59,384 bases of DNA from Candidatus Methylomirabilis sp. (GCF_028716865.1 NZ_JAQUOY010000018.1:1-59384), one strand, 5' to 3'; positions 16,699-26,121 are shown, numbered from the stretch's first letter. Notes: generated by a model from the letters alone, not told the origin. Made by a program: numbers and translations.

Positions 16699-18435
16699 TC
16701 ACGACTTCTCCTCGGCAGTTCTTACAGCAAGGGCGCAATCCTGCGACAGATAATCTTCGCGAACCCCCGGAGGGCTGTACTCATACGGGCCGCGGTAGAC
16801 GGTCGGGATCGTTTCCCCCCAGTTGCCATGGGGCGGAGGCGAGGGGGCTGTCCACTCAAGCGTCGCCGCCTCCCACGGGTTAGGGTCCGCCTTCTTCCCG
16901 GCCACGATGCTCCAGGCAAAGTTGATCAGGAACGGAAGCTGGGCGGCGATGAGCCCGATCGCGCTGATCGTAATGTAGACGTTCCACGGTTGAATCGCTG
17001 TCAGAAACTCGTATTGGAGCGGGTTGGCGATGCGGCGCGGCATCCCGGCAAGGCCGACGGCATGCATCGGAAAAAAAGTCAGATTGAAGAAGATGAGGGT
17101 GAGTACAAAGTGCAGTTTTCCCAGAAGATTGTTCATCATCCGACCGAACATCTTTGGAAACCAGAAGTAGAGTCCGGTAAAACCGCCGAATATGACGACG
17201 CTTAACAGGACCGTATGAAAGTGGGCGACGACGAAGTAGGTACCGTGGACCTGGATGTTGACCGGCGCTGAACCAAGAACAATGCCGGTGAGACCTCCGC
17301 TGATAAACATCGCGATAAACCCCAAGGCCCAGAGCATCGGCGGCGCAAAGCGGATCGAGCCTTTCCACAGGGTCAGTATCATCGAGAAGATGATGAGCGC
17401 AATCGGGACGGAGATCAGGATGGTGCTGATGCTGAACGGCATGACGAGGCGGGGATCCATGCCGCTGACGAACATGTGATGCGCCCAGACGACAATACTG
17501 AGGAACCCTGTAGTGAGGGTCGAGTAGATGATCCATCGGTAGCCGAAGATCGGTTTCCTCGAGAAGACAGCCAGGACCTCCAGCACTGCCCCAAGCCCCG
17601 GCAACAGGAGGACGTACACCTCGGGATGGCCAAAGAACCAGAAGAGATGCTCCCAGAGCATGGGGTCGCCACCTCCTCCAGGTACAAAGAAGCTGGTGTC
17701 CAGGAGCCGATCCATCAACAGCATCACGGCTGCCGCGATCAGCGGTCCGACAGAGAGCAGGAAAATAACCGAAGCAGTGAGTAGTTGCCAGATCACGAGT
17801 GGAAGACGGAAAAAGGTCATTCCCGGTGCCCGCATGGTGATGGCGGTGGTGAGAAAATTGACGCCACCCATCAGGAAGGAGGCAAACTCAAGCGCGTGCG
17901 CCAGCAGCCAGAGATTGATCCCCCAGTTCACGTCGGTATACTCCGCCCTCGCGCTGAGCGGCGCATAGCCGGTCCAACCGGCAGAGGCCGCCCCACCGGG
18001 AACAAAGAATGATGCCAAGATCACGAAGGCGGAGACCGCAAGGATCCAAAAGGAGAGCATGTTGAGTCGTGGGAAGGCCATATCTCTGGCCCCGATCATC
18101 AGTGGGATCAGGAAGTTTCCGAACGATCCCAGCAAGATCGGCATGGCCACAAAGAATACCATGATCGTGCCGTGGTTGGTGATAAGTGCGTTGTAGGTCT
18201 CCGGTCCCACATAGCCGAATCCAGGGATCGACTCATCCGGAAAGGCAAGCTGCCAGCGCATGACGTAGGCCAGGTAGCCTCCCACAAATGCCATAAAGAG
18301 GCCAAGGAAGAGATATTGCTTGGCGATCGTTTTGTGGTCGGTCGAAAAAACATAGGTACGCCAGAAGCCACGCGCCTCATGCGCGGTATGGGCAACCGGC
18401 GTCGGAATGGGAGCCACCCTGGGGGGGGTTGTCAT
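16699..18435 (-). CDS. coxA: Cytochrome c oxidase subunit I
   Basis: This 578-residue haem-copper oxidase core reduces O2 and pumps protons. The sequence has the low-spin haem region with HGTIMVFF, the CuB-Tyr segment [12 protein letters not shown], the CuB histidines in WAHHMFVSG and the haem ligand region [14 protein letters not shown]. The segment [13 protein letters not shown] has the YS pair of the A2-type K channel in place of the Glu of A1-type enzymes. Twelve or more membrane helices are evident. It lies between coxB and coxC on the minus strand, so coxB-A-C-D is a complete caa3/aa3-type operon. Confidence 0.95.
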   Translation of the reverse strand: MTTPPRVAPIPTPVAHTAHEARGFWRTYVFSTDHKTIAKQYLFLGLFMAFVGGYLAYVMRWQLAFPDESIPGFGYVGPETYNALITNHGTIMVFFVAMPILLGSFGNFLIPLMIGARDMAFPRLNMLSFWILAVSAFVILASFFVPGGAASAGWTGYAPLSARAEYTDVNWGINLWLLAHALEFASFLMGGVNFLTTAITMRAPGMTFFRLPLVIWQLLTASVIFLLSVGPLIAAAVMLLMDRLLDTSFFVPGGGGDPMLWEHLFWFFGHPEVYVLLLPGLGAVLEVLAVFSRKPIFGYRWIIYSTLTTGFLSIVVWAHHMFVSGMDPRLVMPFSISTILISVPIALIIFSMILTLWKGSIRFAPPMLWALGFIAMFISGGLTGIVLGSAPVNIQVHGTYFVVAHFHTVLLSVVIFGGFTGLYFWFPKMFGRMMNNLLGKLHFVLTLIFFNLTFFPMHAVGLAGMPRRIANPLQYEFLTAIQPWNVYITISAIGLIAAQLPFLINFAWSIVAGKKADPNPWEAATLEWTAPSPPPHGNWGETIPTVYRGPYEYSPPGVREDYLSQDCALAVRTAEEKS

Positions 18436-18460
18436 GGTTGGTCTATGTCCGTGAAATAAC

Positions 18461-19156
18461 TCAGCGTAGGATTGTCCTTTCCGAAGTGGAAGGCCACTGT
18501 TCCTTCACCCACTGATCGTACTCCTCAGCAGTATGGACGGTCAAATGTCCGATCATTCCGGAGTGGCCGAATCCACAGAGTTCCGTACAGGGAATAGCGA
18601 ATACGCCGGTCTTGGTAGCCTGGAACCAGGCATGAAACTCACGTCCGGGTACGACGTTCTGCTGCAGGCGCAAATTTGGCAAGAACAGGCTGTGGATGAC
18701 ATCCTTTGACCTGAGCGTGATACCGACAACCTTGTTGAGCGGGACGTGGAGCTCATTGTCGAGTTGAAGATCATCCGCCGTCCCAAACTGACCGTCCGGT
18801 CCTGGGTAGAGGATCTCCCAGTTGAACTGTTTTCCGGTCACCTGCACCTGAAGCTCGCTCGGCGGCACCTGAAGCTTGATCTTTGCCCACGCGTCGCCTC
18901 CACGAAAATCGATCCACAGGTCAATCGCGAGGACGAGTGCGGTTGGGATAAGTAACCATGCGGCATGCGAGAGTCTATCGCCGGTGATGTAGGCGGCGCG
19001 TTTCTCGCCGCGGCGGCGGAAGAGCAGCGCGAAGCTAAGGAGCGCTCCAACGGTTACGATGAACCAGGCCAGCGTGATGTAAAAGATCATCCAGAAGAGC
19101 GAGTCGATCTCACCCCCGTATGTTGAGATATTTTCAGGAAGCCAGTCAAGAAACAT
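18461..19156 (-). CDS. coxB: Cytochrome c oxidase subunit II
   Basis: This 231-residue subunit has two N-terminal membrane helices (residues 19-45 and 62-82) and a periplasmic cupredoxin domain with the CuA ligands: His in DVIHSLFLP and the cluster CTELCGFGHSGM (C-x3-C-x3-H-x2-M). It accepts electrons from cytochrome c. No C-terminal haem-c domain (CxxCH) is fused, so by this criterion it is an aa3-like rather than a true caa3 subunit II. It is the first gene of the operon with a good promoter just upstream. Confidence 0.95.
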   Translation of the reverse strand: MFLDWLPENISTYGGEIDSLFWMIFYITLAWFIVTVGALLSFALLFRRRGEKRAAYITGDRLSHAAWLLIPTALVLAIDLWIDFRGGDAWAKIKLQVPPSELQVQVTGKQFNWEILYPGPDGQFGTADDLQLDNELHVPLNKVVGITLRSKDVIHSLFLPNLRLQQNVVPGREFHAWFQATKTGVFAIPCTELCGFGHSGMIGHLTVHTAEEYDQWVKEQWPSTSERTILR

Positions 19157-19222
19157 GCGACACGCACCTTGATCAAAGCTGCCACGTTATGGCAGGCACA
19201 GCGTAAAGAAACACTCTAAGGG

Positions 19223-19250
19223 TTCTAACACTCGCCTCAGGCGGTGTCAA
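19223..19250 (-). promoter_or_regulatory. Sigma-70-type promoter of the cox operon
   Basis: On the minus strand TTGACA (19250-19245) is followed after 16 bases by TTAGAA (19228-19223). It lies 67 bases before the coxB start. The -35 hexamer is a perfect match and the -10 matches at four of six positions. Confidence 0.5.
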
Positions 19251-19498
19251 TGTTAATTCGGGCTAGGTGACCGTCGGGATTTGGACATCAGTCGCAGTGT
19301 TGCCGGAGGTCCCAGCAGGAGTGGCTGCGTGGCTACCGGCGGCGTATCCGGGGGAGCAATCAGTACTTGCGCCAGCTTTGTGGCGTTGCTATGATTCGCG
19401 GGATCGGTATTGTCACAATGATTCGCGCTCCCTCACATCTCACACAGGAGAACTCGGCGGTCTATACCGCCCGCGATTCCGAGCAACCTCGAGCTGGT
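19251..19498. other. Gap between coxB and the Mrr-like gene
   Basis: No supported gene is seen. A 95-codon plus-strand frame (19267-19554) starts inside the gap but has no family features and runs antiparallel into the Mrr-like gene, so it was not accepted. Confidence 0.3.
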
Positions 19499-19999
19499 TT
19501 AGGGCGAAGCGATCCTATATTCCCCCAGGATCTGTCGAAGGCGCTGGCCGTTGATGAGCTCGAGGGCTGCCCCCTCGGTGAGTTTCGGAACCTCTTCAGA
19601 GAAGAAGCCGGTTGTGATGAAGATGCCCTTCAATGCCCTTTCGGCAAGTACCGTGTCGCTCAGGGCAATAATCTGAGCGGAGGTGATCGGCACCTCAGGC
19701 GGGATCAGGACGCAACGTACGATATAGCTGCCGCCGGTGATTGGTTGGGGATTGAGGGCGGTGATGTCGATCTCCCCTTGTTTGTTGCGATGGCAACTCG
19801 TGATGGACAGTCCCATCTGCTCCAGGAGGCGGAAACAGAGGCGTTCGAACTGTTCGGGGGCGAGCCGTTCCAGTCGCTGCTGTTCGACGCCCCTGGGTTG
19901 GTAGTAGGCCTTTTCGACGGCTACCGGTGGCGAAGAACGATTGAGCAAAAGAATAAGGCCCAAGCCGAGCAGGATCGCCATTGTAACGAGAATAAACAT
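19499..19999 (-). CDS. Membrane-anchored Mrr-like restriction endonuclease-fold protein
   Basis: A 166-residue protein begins with one membrane helix (residues 2-19) and continues with a PD-(D/E)xK-like Mrr_cat domain: LAPEQFERLCFRLLEQMG, then the acidic GEIDITAL (Glu76, Asp78), and later KGIFITTGFFSEEV and the family ending LINGQRLRQIL. In active Mrr proteins the next strand reads VQCK-like with the catalytic Lys; here it is IVRCVL (93-98), so the Q and K are lost and catalysis is doubtful. It follows the 55-residue membrane peptide by 47 bases on the same strand. A signalling or structural role for the fold is possible. Confidence 0.75.
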   Translation of the reverse strand: MFILVTMAILLGLGLILLLNRSSPPVAVEKAYYQPRGVEQQRLERLAPEQFERLCFRLLEQMGLSITSCHRNKQGEIDITALNPQPITGGSYIVRCVLIPPEVPITSAQIIALSDTVLAERALKGIFITTGFFSEEVPKLTEGAALELINGQRLRQILGEYRIASP

Positions 20000-20046
20000 G
20001 CACCGTGCTCTTCAGGGACCAACTGAGATGAACAGACAGGGAGTTT

Positions 20047-20214
20047 CTATTTGTACATCTCTTCGAAGATTCGATCTTTCTGGCCTTTTTGGATCAAGCG
20101 GTCATGGCGAAATGCTTGTTTCATTGCGCTTCCAAGGCAGACTAAGATCAGGATGAGCATTCCGATGATCGGGATGTTGTCCGGCTGCGTCGCAATAGCA
20201 ATAACATTCTCCAT
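20047..20214 (-). CDS. Small single-pass membrane protein, 55 residues
   Basis: On the minus strand an ATG at 20214 is preceded by the perfect ribosome site AAGGAGG and opens MENVIAIATQPDNIPIIGML, a hydrophobic helix continuing to CLGSA, then a basic/polar tail AFRHDRLIQKGQKDR. The product would be a one-helix inner-membrane protein with its charged tail in the cytoplasm. I recall similar small membrane proteins from environmental genomes next to respiratory genes but can name no family. It is the likely first gene of a two-gene unit with the Mrr-like protein. Confidence 0.75.
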   Translation of the reverse strand: MENVIAIATQPDNIPIIGMLILILVCLGSAMKQAFRHDRLIQKGQKDRIFEEMYK

Positions 20215-20358
20215 GCAGAGCCTCCTTTCAGTCGAGATTCTAACACCACTACACGTGAGGGCAAGTCTTTTGTCTGAAACTCTACCTCCTCAGATTCAGA
20301 AGCGTCATCTTCTTCGATGGAAGACTCCTGGAAACGAGGTAAGGGTGGGAGGCGACTG

Positions 20359-21417
20359 ATGCAGTGGTCGATTCGTATCCTTGTGCTCAGCTTGTTTCTG
20401 GTCGAGCACGCCTGGGGGGCTCAGCCGGTGCCGGCTCGGCCCGGTGAGGCCGACCAAGCGTACCGACTTGGCGTACGTTTGCAGCAGGAGGGACGATTGG
20501 CGGAGGCGATTGAGGCATTCCGATCCACCCTTCGGCTTAACCCTATGCGTACCGTCGCCTATGTGAGGCTCAAGGAAGTATATGGTCGTGGTCGGACGAG
20601 CGATCAGGTGGTTGCAGAGCTCAAACAGCAGACTGATCAGGACGACACCGACTTTGTATCGTGGAATCTGCTTGGTATCCTCTATGCCAAGCAAAGGCGC
20701 TGGGCTGACGCCATGGCCGCATTGCAGCGAGCAGTGCAGATTCAGCCTGCAGATGTCGATGCATGGACGAGTCTCGGGTGGCTCTCGTCGGAATTAGGGC
20801 AGATCGAAAAGGGCCGCGAAGCCTTCCGTCGAGCCCTTGTTCTCGATCCTGCCTATGGGCGCGCTCATGCCGGCCTGGCTGGGCTGTATGCGGAGACGGG
20901 TGGTAGCTATGATAAGGCGATAGAGGAGTATCGGCTCGCGTTATCGGTTGAGCCGGATAATCCGGCCTACCTGTATGATATGGGGTGGGTCTACTACCGG
21001 AAGGGGATGACCGATGAAGCGCTGAAGATCTTGACGGAGGCGTCAATCCTCAGTCCGGACGATGCGACAGGGCGGGCGAAGATCGGGTGGGCGCGGCTTC
21101 GTCGCAAGGAGTACAGGGCTGCTATGGAGGAGTTTGAGCGGGCGTTGCGCATACAGCCGACCTATGCCTTTGCTCGGTTCGGGCTGGCGCGAGCGCTTCA
21201 GGCAGAGGGAAACGACGAAGCGGCTGCTTTGGAGTACAAGCGGGCATGGCGGGAAGCCGATAACGATATCTATCTGTTGTACCTTATTAAGCTCTCCTTG
21301 CAACGAAACCTTTGGGTAGTTTTCCTGGTAGTGGCATCGGCGATGGGTCTGACGCTGCTATGGCTCATGCGGCGCAGAGGTCCCCCTGAGGCTTCTAGGC
21401 CTGAGCCTGGAAAGTGA
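20359..21417 (+). CDS. Exported TPR-repeat protein with C-terminal membrane anchor
   Basis: This 352-residue protein has a signal peptide (MQWSIRILVLSLFLVEHAWGAQ), then about eight tandem TPR units covering residues 30-310, for example ADVDAWTSLGWLSSELGQIEK, DPAYGRAHAGLAGLYAETGG and EPDNPAYLYDMGWVYYRKG. A membrane helix (LWVVFLVVASAMGLTLLWLM) and an Arg-rich end close it, so the TPR domain sits in the periplasm tethered to the inner membrane. The start at 20359 has GGGAGG seven bases upstream; an earlier in-frame start at 20317 lacks a site. The partner is unknown. Confidence 0.85.
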   Translation: MQWSIRILVLSLFLVEHAWGAQPVPARPGEADQAYRLGVRLQQEGRLAEAIEAFRSTLRLNPMRTVAYVRLKEVYGRGRTSDQVVAELKQQTDQDDTDFVSWNLLGILYAKQRRWADAMAALQRAVQIQPADVDAWTSLGWLSSELGQIEKGREAFRRALVLDPAYGRAHAGLAGLYAETGGSYDKAIEEYRLALSVEPDNPAYLYDMGWVYYRKGMTDEALKILTEASILSPDDATGRAKIGWARLRRKEYRAAMEEFERALRIQPTYAFARFGLARALQAEGNDEAAALEYKRAWREADNDIYLLYLIKLSLQRNLWVVFLVVASAMGLTLLWLMRRRGPPEASRPEPGK

Positions 21418-21700
21418 TGGTGATGAACGAATAGGCCGCACTATCTTCGGAACCGAAAATGCTCTTGCCGCAACCTCACCTTCGTCAACAGGAAATTTCC
21501 GCTAGAACGCATTTTGCGCTTGACAAGTACTATATGTCGTAGTAATTAAAGTCCAGTTATACAATATATGGTGTGATGGTGCGAATGAGCGTGTACCTAA
21601 GACGTTGGAGATAGATAGCTTCATCGTGCGTATTACATTGAGTGCTCGGGATTCAAGCATGTTCAAGTTGCCACAAACAGCCCAGATAGAGGAGGACGCA
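21418..21700. other. Leader region of nrdJ
   Basis: Only regulatory sequence is seen here: a promoter at 21520-21548 and an upstream in-frame extension of nrdJ from 21605 that I judge untranslated. No riboswitch pattern, such as a cobalamin box, was recognised. Confidence 0.35.
21520..21548 (+). promoter_or_regulatory. Sigma-70-type promoter of nrdJ
   Basis: TTGACA at 21520-21525 and TAATTA at 21543-21548 are separated by 17 bases, the optimal spacing. It lies about 150 bases before the nrdJ start. Confidence 0.6.
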
Positions 21701-24130
21701 ATGCTTGGTAAGACGGGCGAGTCAACGTTTCGCGAGATTGAGCAGGGAGGAGACGTGACGCAGGCGTTTGGACCGCGTCCGGCGAAGACCGGTCAGTGGA
21801 GTGAATCGGCCCTCCGCGTCCTCAAAGAGCGTTACCTGATGAGGGACGCGACAGGTGTCAAAGAGACGCCGGAGGAGATGTGCTGGCGTGTCGCGGTAGC
21901 CATAGCCAAGGCTGAAGGGCAGTGGGGGAGAAGTGAGGCGGAAGCTCTTCAGGTAGCAGAATCGTTTTACGATGTGATGGTTGAAGGGAAGTTCCTTCCT
22001 AACTCTCCCACGATGATGAATGCCGGCAAAGAGAACGGGATGCAGTATTCGGCCTGTTTTGTGCTTCCCGTCGAGGATTCCATGGAGGGGATCTTCGAGG
22101 CGGTGAAAAGGGCGGCGATCATCCATCAGTCCGGCGGCGGGACCGGCTTTGCGTTCTCGCGCCTCAGGCCGAAGGATACCCTTGTCAAGTCAACGGGCGG
22201 CAAAGCGAGCGGTCCTATCAGCTTCCTTCGAGTTTTTAATGCCGCCACCGAGGCTGTCAAACAAGGAGGTGCCAGACGTGGCGCCAACATGGGGATTCTC
22301 AAGGTGGATCATCCTGACATCCTGGAGTTCATCGACTGTAAGCTGGACGGCGGGATTACCAACTTTAATATCTCCGTAGCTGCCACCAAAACCTTCATGG
22401 ACGCCCTCGAGAAGGACGAGACCTACGAGTTGGTCGATCCTCATACCAAGTTCGTCACCGGCCACCTGCGAGCCGGTGAGGTCTTTCAGCGGATCGTTCA
22501 GGCGGCCTGGCGGACCGGCGACCCTGGGATGATCTTCATCGATCGCATCAACGCAAGTCCGTCCAATCCGATCCCACAGGATGAGGTGATCGAGGCCACG
22601 AATCCCTGTGGTGAGCAGCCGCTTGGGCCCAATGATGCCTGTAACCTGGGTTCGGTCAATCTGGCCAGATTTTACCTCCCCTCGATTCCCGTAGATTCCG
22701 GGGTGACGGAGCGAATCGATTGGGTTGGCCTGGAGCAGGTGGTGCAGACGGCGGTCCGCTTCCTAGATGACGTGATTGACGTGAACCCTTATCCGCTGCA
22801 GGATATTACTGAGGAGGTTCATAAGAATCGGCGGATCGGCCTCGGCGTTATGGGCTGGGCCGACCTGTTGCTTGAGCTTGGCCTTCCATACGACAGCGAC
22901 GAGGCGGTCACGTTGGGTGAGGAGATCATGGGCTTCATTCGGCGAATCGGCCACGATGCCTCCGCGAAGTTGGCGGAGGCGCGTGGGCCGTTTCCTCGCT
23001 GGTCACGGAGTATTTATAAAGGCAAGAAACCTCTTCGCAACTCTACCGTCACGACTATTGCGCCTACCGGGACGATCAGTATTATCGTGGGTTGCTCTTC
23101 CGGGATCGAGCCGATCTTTGCTGTCGCGTTCAGCCACATCGTAGGAGATCGGCACCTGACCTTCGTGAATCCGATCTTCGAGGAGATTGCGAAGCGGCGC
23201 GGCTTCTACAGTGAAGAGCTGATGCGCCGGGTGGCCGAGCGAGGGACGGTTCGCGGGCTTGAAGGCGTGCCGGAGGACGTTCAGCGAGTCTTCGTCACAG
23301 CTCACGAGATCGCGCCTGCCTGGCATGTCAAGATGCAGGCAGCCTTCCAGAAGCAGACCGATAATGGCGTTTCTAAGACGATCAACCTGCCTAACTCGGC
23401 GACGCCTGAAGACATCGCCAAGGCCTATATGACGGCGTATGAGCTTGGCTGCCTCGGGATCACAGTCTTCCGCGACGGCTGTAAGGACACACAGGTCTTG
23501 CATCTCGGCACCGGCGCCAAGCCCGCCCTGAGCCCAGCCGAAGAGCCTGCCTTGAGTGCGGCCGAAGTAGTGGCACAGCAGGAGGCGCCGCAAGCGATCC
23601 CAATCGTTATGAAGACGGGCCTAGAGGCGGCGCTCAAGGTCAAGCCGAGGCCGCGGACCATGAAGGGCGTCACATACAGGGCGGAGACGCCGCTTGGGAC
23701 CGCCTTCGTTACCGTCAATCAGAACGGCGAAGGTGAGCCGTTTGAGGTCTTCGCCAGCGTCGGGAAGGCCGGAAGCGATACCTCTGCGGTGTCCGAGGCG
23801 ATCGGTCGACTCCTCTCGATGATCCTCAGGCTGCCGTCATCGATGTCGCCCAGAGAGCGAGTTGAGCAGATTGTGAGCCAACTCTCAGGCATCGGCGGCC
23901 GGCGGCCGATGGGCTTTGGTAAGGATCGGGTCCGGTCGCTTCCGGATGCCATCGCCCAGGTCCTGGCCGAGCATATCGGCCTCACCGAGCCAGGCGTGCA
24001 AGAGATGCAGGCAGCTCGCGGCAAGACGACCGAGAAAGCAGGCGACATGTGCCCGGACTGCGGCTCGGCGACCCTCGTCTACGAAGAGGGTTGCCAGAAG
24101 TGCTACTCCTGCGGATTTAGTGAATGTTAG
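21701..24130 (+). CDS. nrdJ: Vitamin B12-dependent (class II) ribonucleotide reductase
   Basis: This 809-residue enzyme reduces ribonucleotides to deoxyribonucleotides with adenosylcobalamin, independent of oxygen. The substrate-site Cys is in YSACFVLP, the radical-site region reads [23 protein letters not shown], and [17 protein letters not shown] is typical of NrdJ. The last 25 residues form the C-terminal zinc-ribbon CPDCG...CQKCYSCG. A low-complexity linker ([15 protein letters not shown]) precedes a TSCPD domain (residues ~640-780). The start at 21701 is chosen for its GAGGAGG site; upstream in-frame ATGs at 21605 and 21659 would add 32 or 14 residues. dcd follows, a second DNA-precursor gene. 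Confidence 0.95.
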   Translation: MLGKTGESTFREIEQGGDVTQAFGPRPAKTGQWSESALRVLKERYLMRDATGVKETPEEMCWRVAVAIAKAEGQWGRSEAEALQVAESFYDVMVEGKFLPNSPTMMNAGKENGMQYSACFVLPVEDSMEGIFEAVKRAAIIHQSGGGTGFAFSRLRPKDTLVKSTGGKASGPISFLRVFNAATEAVKQGGARRGANMGILKVDHPDILEFIDCKLDGGITNFNISVAATKTFMDALEKDETYELVDPHTKFVTGHLRAGEVFQRIVQAAWRTGDPGMIFIDRINASPSNPIPQDEVIEATNPCGEQPLGPNDACNLGSVNLARFYLPSIPVDSGVTERIDWVGLEQVVQTAVRFLDDVIDVNPYPLQDITEEVHKNRRIGLGVMGWADLLLELGLPYDSDEAVTLGEEIMGFIRRIGHDASAKLAEARGPFPRWSRSIYKGKKPLRNSTVTTIAPTGTISIIVGCSSGIEPIFAVAFSHIVGDRHLTFVNPIFEEIAKRRGFYSEELMRRVAERGTVRGLEGVPEDVQRVFVTAHEIAPAWHVKMQAAFQKQTDNGVSKTINLPNSATPEDIAKAYMTAYELGCLGITVFRDGCKDTQVLHLGTGAKPALSPAEEPALSAAEVVAQQEAPQAIPIVMKTGLEAALKVKPRPRTMKGVTYRAETPLGTAFVTVNQNGEGEPFEVFASVGKAGSDTSAVSEAIGRLLSMILRLPSSMSPRERVEQIVSQLSGIGGRRPMGFGKDRVRSLPDAIAQVLAEHIGLTEPGVQEMQAARGKTTEKAGDMCPDCGSATLVYEEGCQKCYSCGFSEC

Positions 24131-24205
24131 ATTGTATGTCGAATATTGCTCAACCTTACGTAGTTCGGCACTATGGAGACTTGAGGTCTCGCAGGAGGAC
24201 GTCCT

Positions 24206-24760
24206 ATGTCGATTAAATCAGATGCGTGGATCAAGCGGATGGCGGTGGAGCAGCAGATGATTGCCCCGTTCGAGGAGGGGCAGGTCAGAAACGGGGTGAT
24301 CTCCTATGGCCTCTCGTCGTATGGGTACGACATCCGGGTGGCAGACGAGTTTAAGATCTTTACGAATGTCAACACGACCATCGTAGATCCCAAGAACTTC
24401 GATGAGCGGTCCTTTGTCGATTTCAAGGGCGATATCTGCATCGTCCCACCCAACTCCTTTGCGCTCGCTAGAACCGTCGAGTATTTCAGGATTCCCCGTA
24501 ACGTGATGACTGTATGTCTGGGAAAGTCCTCGTATGCACGCTGTGGAGTCATCCTCAATGTGACTCCGTTCGAGCCGGAGTGGGAGGGGTTTGCGACTCT
24601 TGAGATCAGTAATACGACACCGCTGCCTGCCAAGATCTATGCCAACGAAGGGATCGCGCAAGTCCTCTTTTTCGAGGGCGATGAGCCGTGTCTTGTGTCG
24701 TATGCCGACAAAAAAGGGAAATACCAGGCTCAGCAAGACATCACACTGCCAAGAATCTAA
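24206..24760 (+). CDS. dcd: dCTP deaminase
   Basis: This 184-residue trimeric enzyme converts dCTP to dUTP, feeding dTTP synthesis; a bifunctional deaminase-dUTPase is also possible. The family motifs [19 protein letters not shown] and the catalytic-Glu segment [17 protein letters not shown] are all present, and the end Q-DITLPRI is typical. It lies 75 bases after nrdJ on the same strand, with AGGAGG before the ATG, so the two nucleotide genes are likely one unit. Confidence 0.95.
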   Translation: MSIKSDAWIKRMAVEQQMIAPFEEGQVRNGVISYGLSSYGYDIRVADEFKIFTNVNTTIVDPKNFDERSFVDFKGDICIVPPNSFALARTVEYFRIPRNVMTVCLGKSSYARCGVILNVTPFEPEWEGFATLEISNTTPLPAKIYANEGIAQVLFFEGDEPCLVSYADKKGKYQAQQDITLPRI

Positions 24761-24850
24761 TAGTTCCCCTCTGCGTTCTAACTCGGTACAACGACTGCTG
24801 AAGTGAGTAGAGAGCGTGCAAACAAAATTTAAATTTTTGTACGATTTCTG

Positions 24851-24880
24851 TTGACACAGGTAGAACGGTCGTTGTAAAGA
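24851..24880 (+). promoter_or_regulatory. Sigma-70-type promoter of the wHTH/HEPN pair
   Basis: TTGACA (24851-24856) and TAAAGA (24875-24880) with 18-base spacing lie 25 bases before the TTG start. The operator-like inverted repeat begins immediately after the -10 box. Confidence 0.55.
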
Positions 24881-24881
24881 T

Positions 24882-24912
24882 ATCAACAACGATGAGGTGG
24901 GCTGTTGTTGAT
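24882..24912. promoter_or_regulatory. Operator-like 9-bp inverted repeat spanning a start codon
   Basis: ATCAACAAC (24882-24890) and GTTGTTGAT (24904-24912) are exact reverse complements separated by 13 bases. The right arm covers the TTG start codon of the wHTH gene and the left arm abuts the -10 box. A dimeric winged-helix protein binding here would block its own transcription, and an RNA hairpin of the same arms would bury the start codon. Confidence 0.6.
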
Positions 24913-25474
24913 CCGGTTGTTTTCGTCAGAGACACGTGTAAGTCTCCTCACTTTTCTTTTCACTAGGTTGGATAAGCGCTTTTATGTGAGAGAGTTGGCG
25001 CGACACCTTGGACGGGATATCTCTGGGGTCAAGCGGGAGTTGGACAATCTTGAGAGGGCTGGCGTAGTGACGAGTGAAAAGGTTGGGAATCTTCGGTACT
25101 ACCGGGTAAATAAGGCGTCGCCCCTTTACACCGAGCTCAAGGGGATCATCGCGAAGACCACCGGCATTCACGCGAGTCTCCGAGAAGGACTCAGAAAGAT
25201 CAAAGGAATCCAACGAGCCTTGGTCTATGGAACGGGGCAGCACGAGGTCGAAGAAGGCCTCGGCCCCATTCGGTTGATGGTTATTGGTCGGGTCGATTTG
25301 AACGATCTTAACGATGCGATAAGGGGATTGGAAAGCCGCCTGAATCGCGAGATTAACTACCTCGTATTTGACGAAGCCGAATATCAGCGGAGAAAGGCAG
25401 AGGATGACCCGTTCCTGGTTGAAGTCCTTAAGGGCCGAAAGTCAATCCTGATCGGAACGGACGATGGCCTATGA
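24905..25474 (+). CDS. Winged-helix regulator fused to a degenerate nucleotidyltransferase-like domain
   Basis: This 189-residue protein has an N-terminal ArsR-like winged helix (residues 1-75; RFYVRELARHLGRDISGVKRELDNLERAG) and a C-terminal MNT-like domain. In active nucleotidyltransferases the second domain reads G-S-x8-D-x-D; here it is YGTGQHEVEEGLG then PIRLMVIG (108-128), so Ser and both Asps are lost. It starts with TTG at 24905 inside an inverted repeat, and its end overlaps the HEPN gene by 11 bases. The pair resembles MNT/HEPN toxin-antitoxin modules with an added DNA-binding domain, which would allow autoregulation. Confidence 0.8.
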   Translation: MLIRLFSSETRVSLLTFLFTRLDKRFYVRELARHLGRDISGVKRELDNLERAGVVTSEKVGNLRYYRVNKASPLYTELKGIIAKTTGIHASLREGLRKIKGIQRALVYGTGQHEVEEGLGPIRLMVIGRVDLNDLNDAIRGLESRLNREINYLVFDEAEYQRRKAEDDPFLVEVLKGRKSILIGTDDGL

Positions 25475-25913
25475 GGAGCTTCGGGAACGTGGGCTGGTTG
25501 AGGAAATTCGACCTGACTTCCGCCAGGTGTCGCTACTACTCGCACGAGCGTTGAAAGATCTGTCGACGGCCAGGGCCAACGTTGATATCGATAAGGAGTG
25601 GGCATACACTATCGCCTATCAGGGGATGGTGAGGGCAGCGAAGGCGTTGGTAATGGCCGAAGGGTGGCGACCAAGGGGTCGTGATCAAGCCAGGACGATC
25701 GTAATGTTGGTAGGGGAGCTATTGGGTGAAGAGGGACGCGCTTTGGTCAATGGTTTCGATCGTATGCGTCGCAAGCGGCAGGACTTCATGGAGGAACCGC
25801 AAACCCCGATTCCCCGGTATGAGGTCGAAGGAGCGCTGAAAGATGCGGCGGCCTTAATTGAAAGGCTCGTAGGCCTTGCACGCGAGAAAAATCCGCAGTT
25901 AGCGTTCTTGTAG
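25464..25913 (+). CDS. HEPN-domain protein, putative toxin or nuclease partner
   Basis: A 149-residue, largely helical protein with HEPN-like features: DKEWAYTIAYQGMVRAAKALVMAEGWRP resembles the helix 2-3 region of HEPN domains, and MRRKRQDFME (101-110) takes the place of the Rx4-6H RNase motif, with Asp107 where His would be. In MNT/HEPN modules the HEPN protein is often an RNase toxin; here the missing His makes catalysis uncertain. It overlaps the upstream wHTH/MNT gene by 11 bases, so translation is coupled. Confidence 0.75.
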   Translation: MAYEELRERGLVEEIRPDFRQVSLLLARALKDLSTARANVDIDKEWAYTIAYQGMVRAAKALVMAEGWRPRGRDQARTIVMLVGELLGEEGRALVNGFDRMRRKRQDFMEEPQTPIPRYEVEGALKDAAALIERLVGLAREKNPQLAFL

Positions 25914-25941
25914 TGAGATCGACCAGGGAGTCGATAGCGTC

Positions 25942-25976
25942 GAAAGGGGGTGAGAATCTCAATGGCAGCGAAGAAG
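25942..25976 (+). repeat. 35-bp direct repeat, copy 1 (ribosome site plus gene start)
   Basis: The stretch from GAAAGGGGGTGAGAATCTCA through the following ATG and four codons is repeated exactly at 26087-26121. It includes the ribosome site GGGGGTGA and the first five codons of a Lys/Ala-rich mini-gene. Confidence 0.9.
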
Positions 25977-26054
25977 CCGGCAGCGAAGAAGGCGGCGCCA
26001 AAGAAGGCGGCGCCAAAGAAGGCAGCAGCGAAGAAGACAGGGAAAGGGTGCTAG
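25962..26054 (+). CDS. Lys/Ala-rich mini-protein, 30 residues (histone H1-like tail)
   Basis: The frame opens MAAKKPAAKKAAPKKAAPKK and ends AAAKKTGKGC, a run of AAKK/APKK units like the tails of bacterial histone H1-like (Hc1/AlgP-type) proteins that bind DNA or RNA. The ribosome site GGGGGTGA is well placed. At 30 residues it lacks a folded domain, so the whole protein would be a basic, disordered peptide. A second, shorter copy follows 53 bases later with the same leader. Confidence 0.6.
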   Translation: MAAKKPAAKKAAPKKAAPKKAAAKKTGKGC

Positions 26055-26086
26055 TCTCGATTAGCGGTGTCACAAAACGTGATGTG

Positions 26087-26121
26087 GAAAGGGGGTGAGA
26101 ATCTCAATGGCAGCGAAGAAG
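26087..26121 (+). repeat. 35-bp direct repeat, copy 2
   Basis: This is the exact second copy of the 25942-25976 sequence, again holding a ribosome site, ATG and the codons for MAAKK. Confidence 0.9.

Noticed and set aside
19367-20026. 219-codon plus-strand frame opposite the Mrr-like gene
   Set aside because: The minus-strand frame has the Mrr_cat signature, a membrane helix and a good start; the plus frame is its shadow.
21701-24130. Intein or fusion in nrdJ
   Set aside because: The length and motif order are normal for NrdJ; the Ala/Glu/Pro stretch is a linker before the TSCPD and zinc-ribbon parts.
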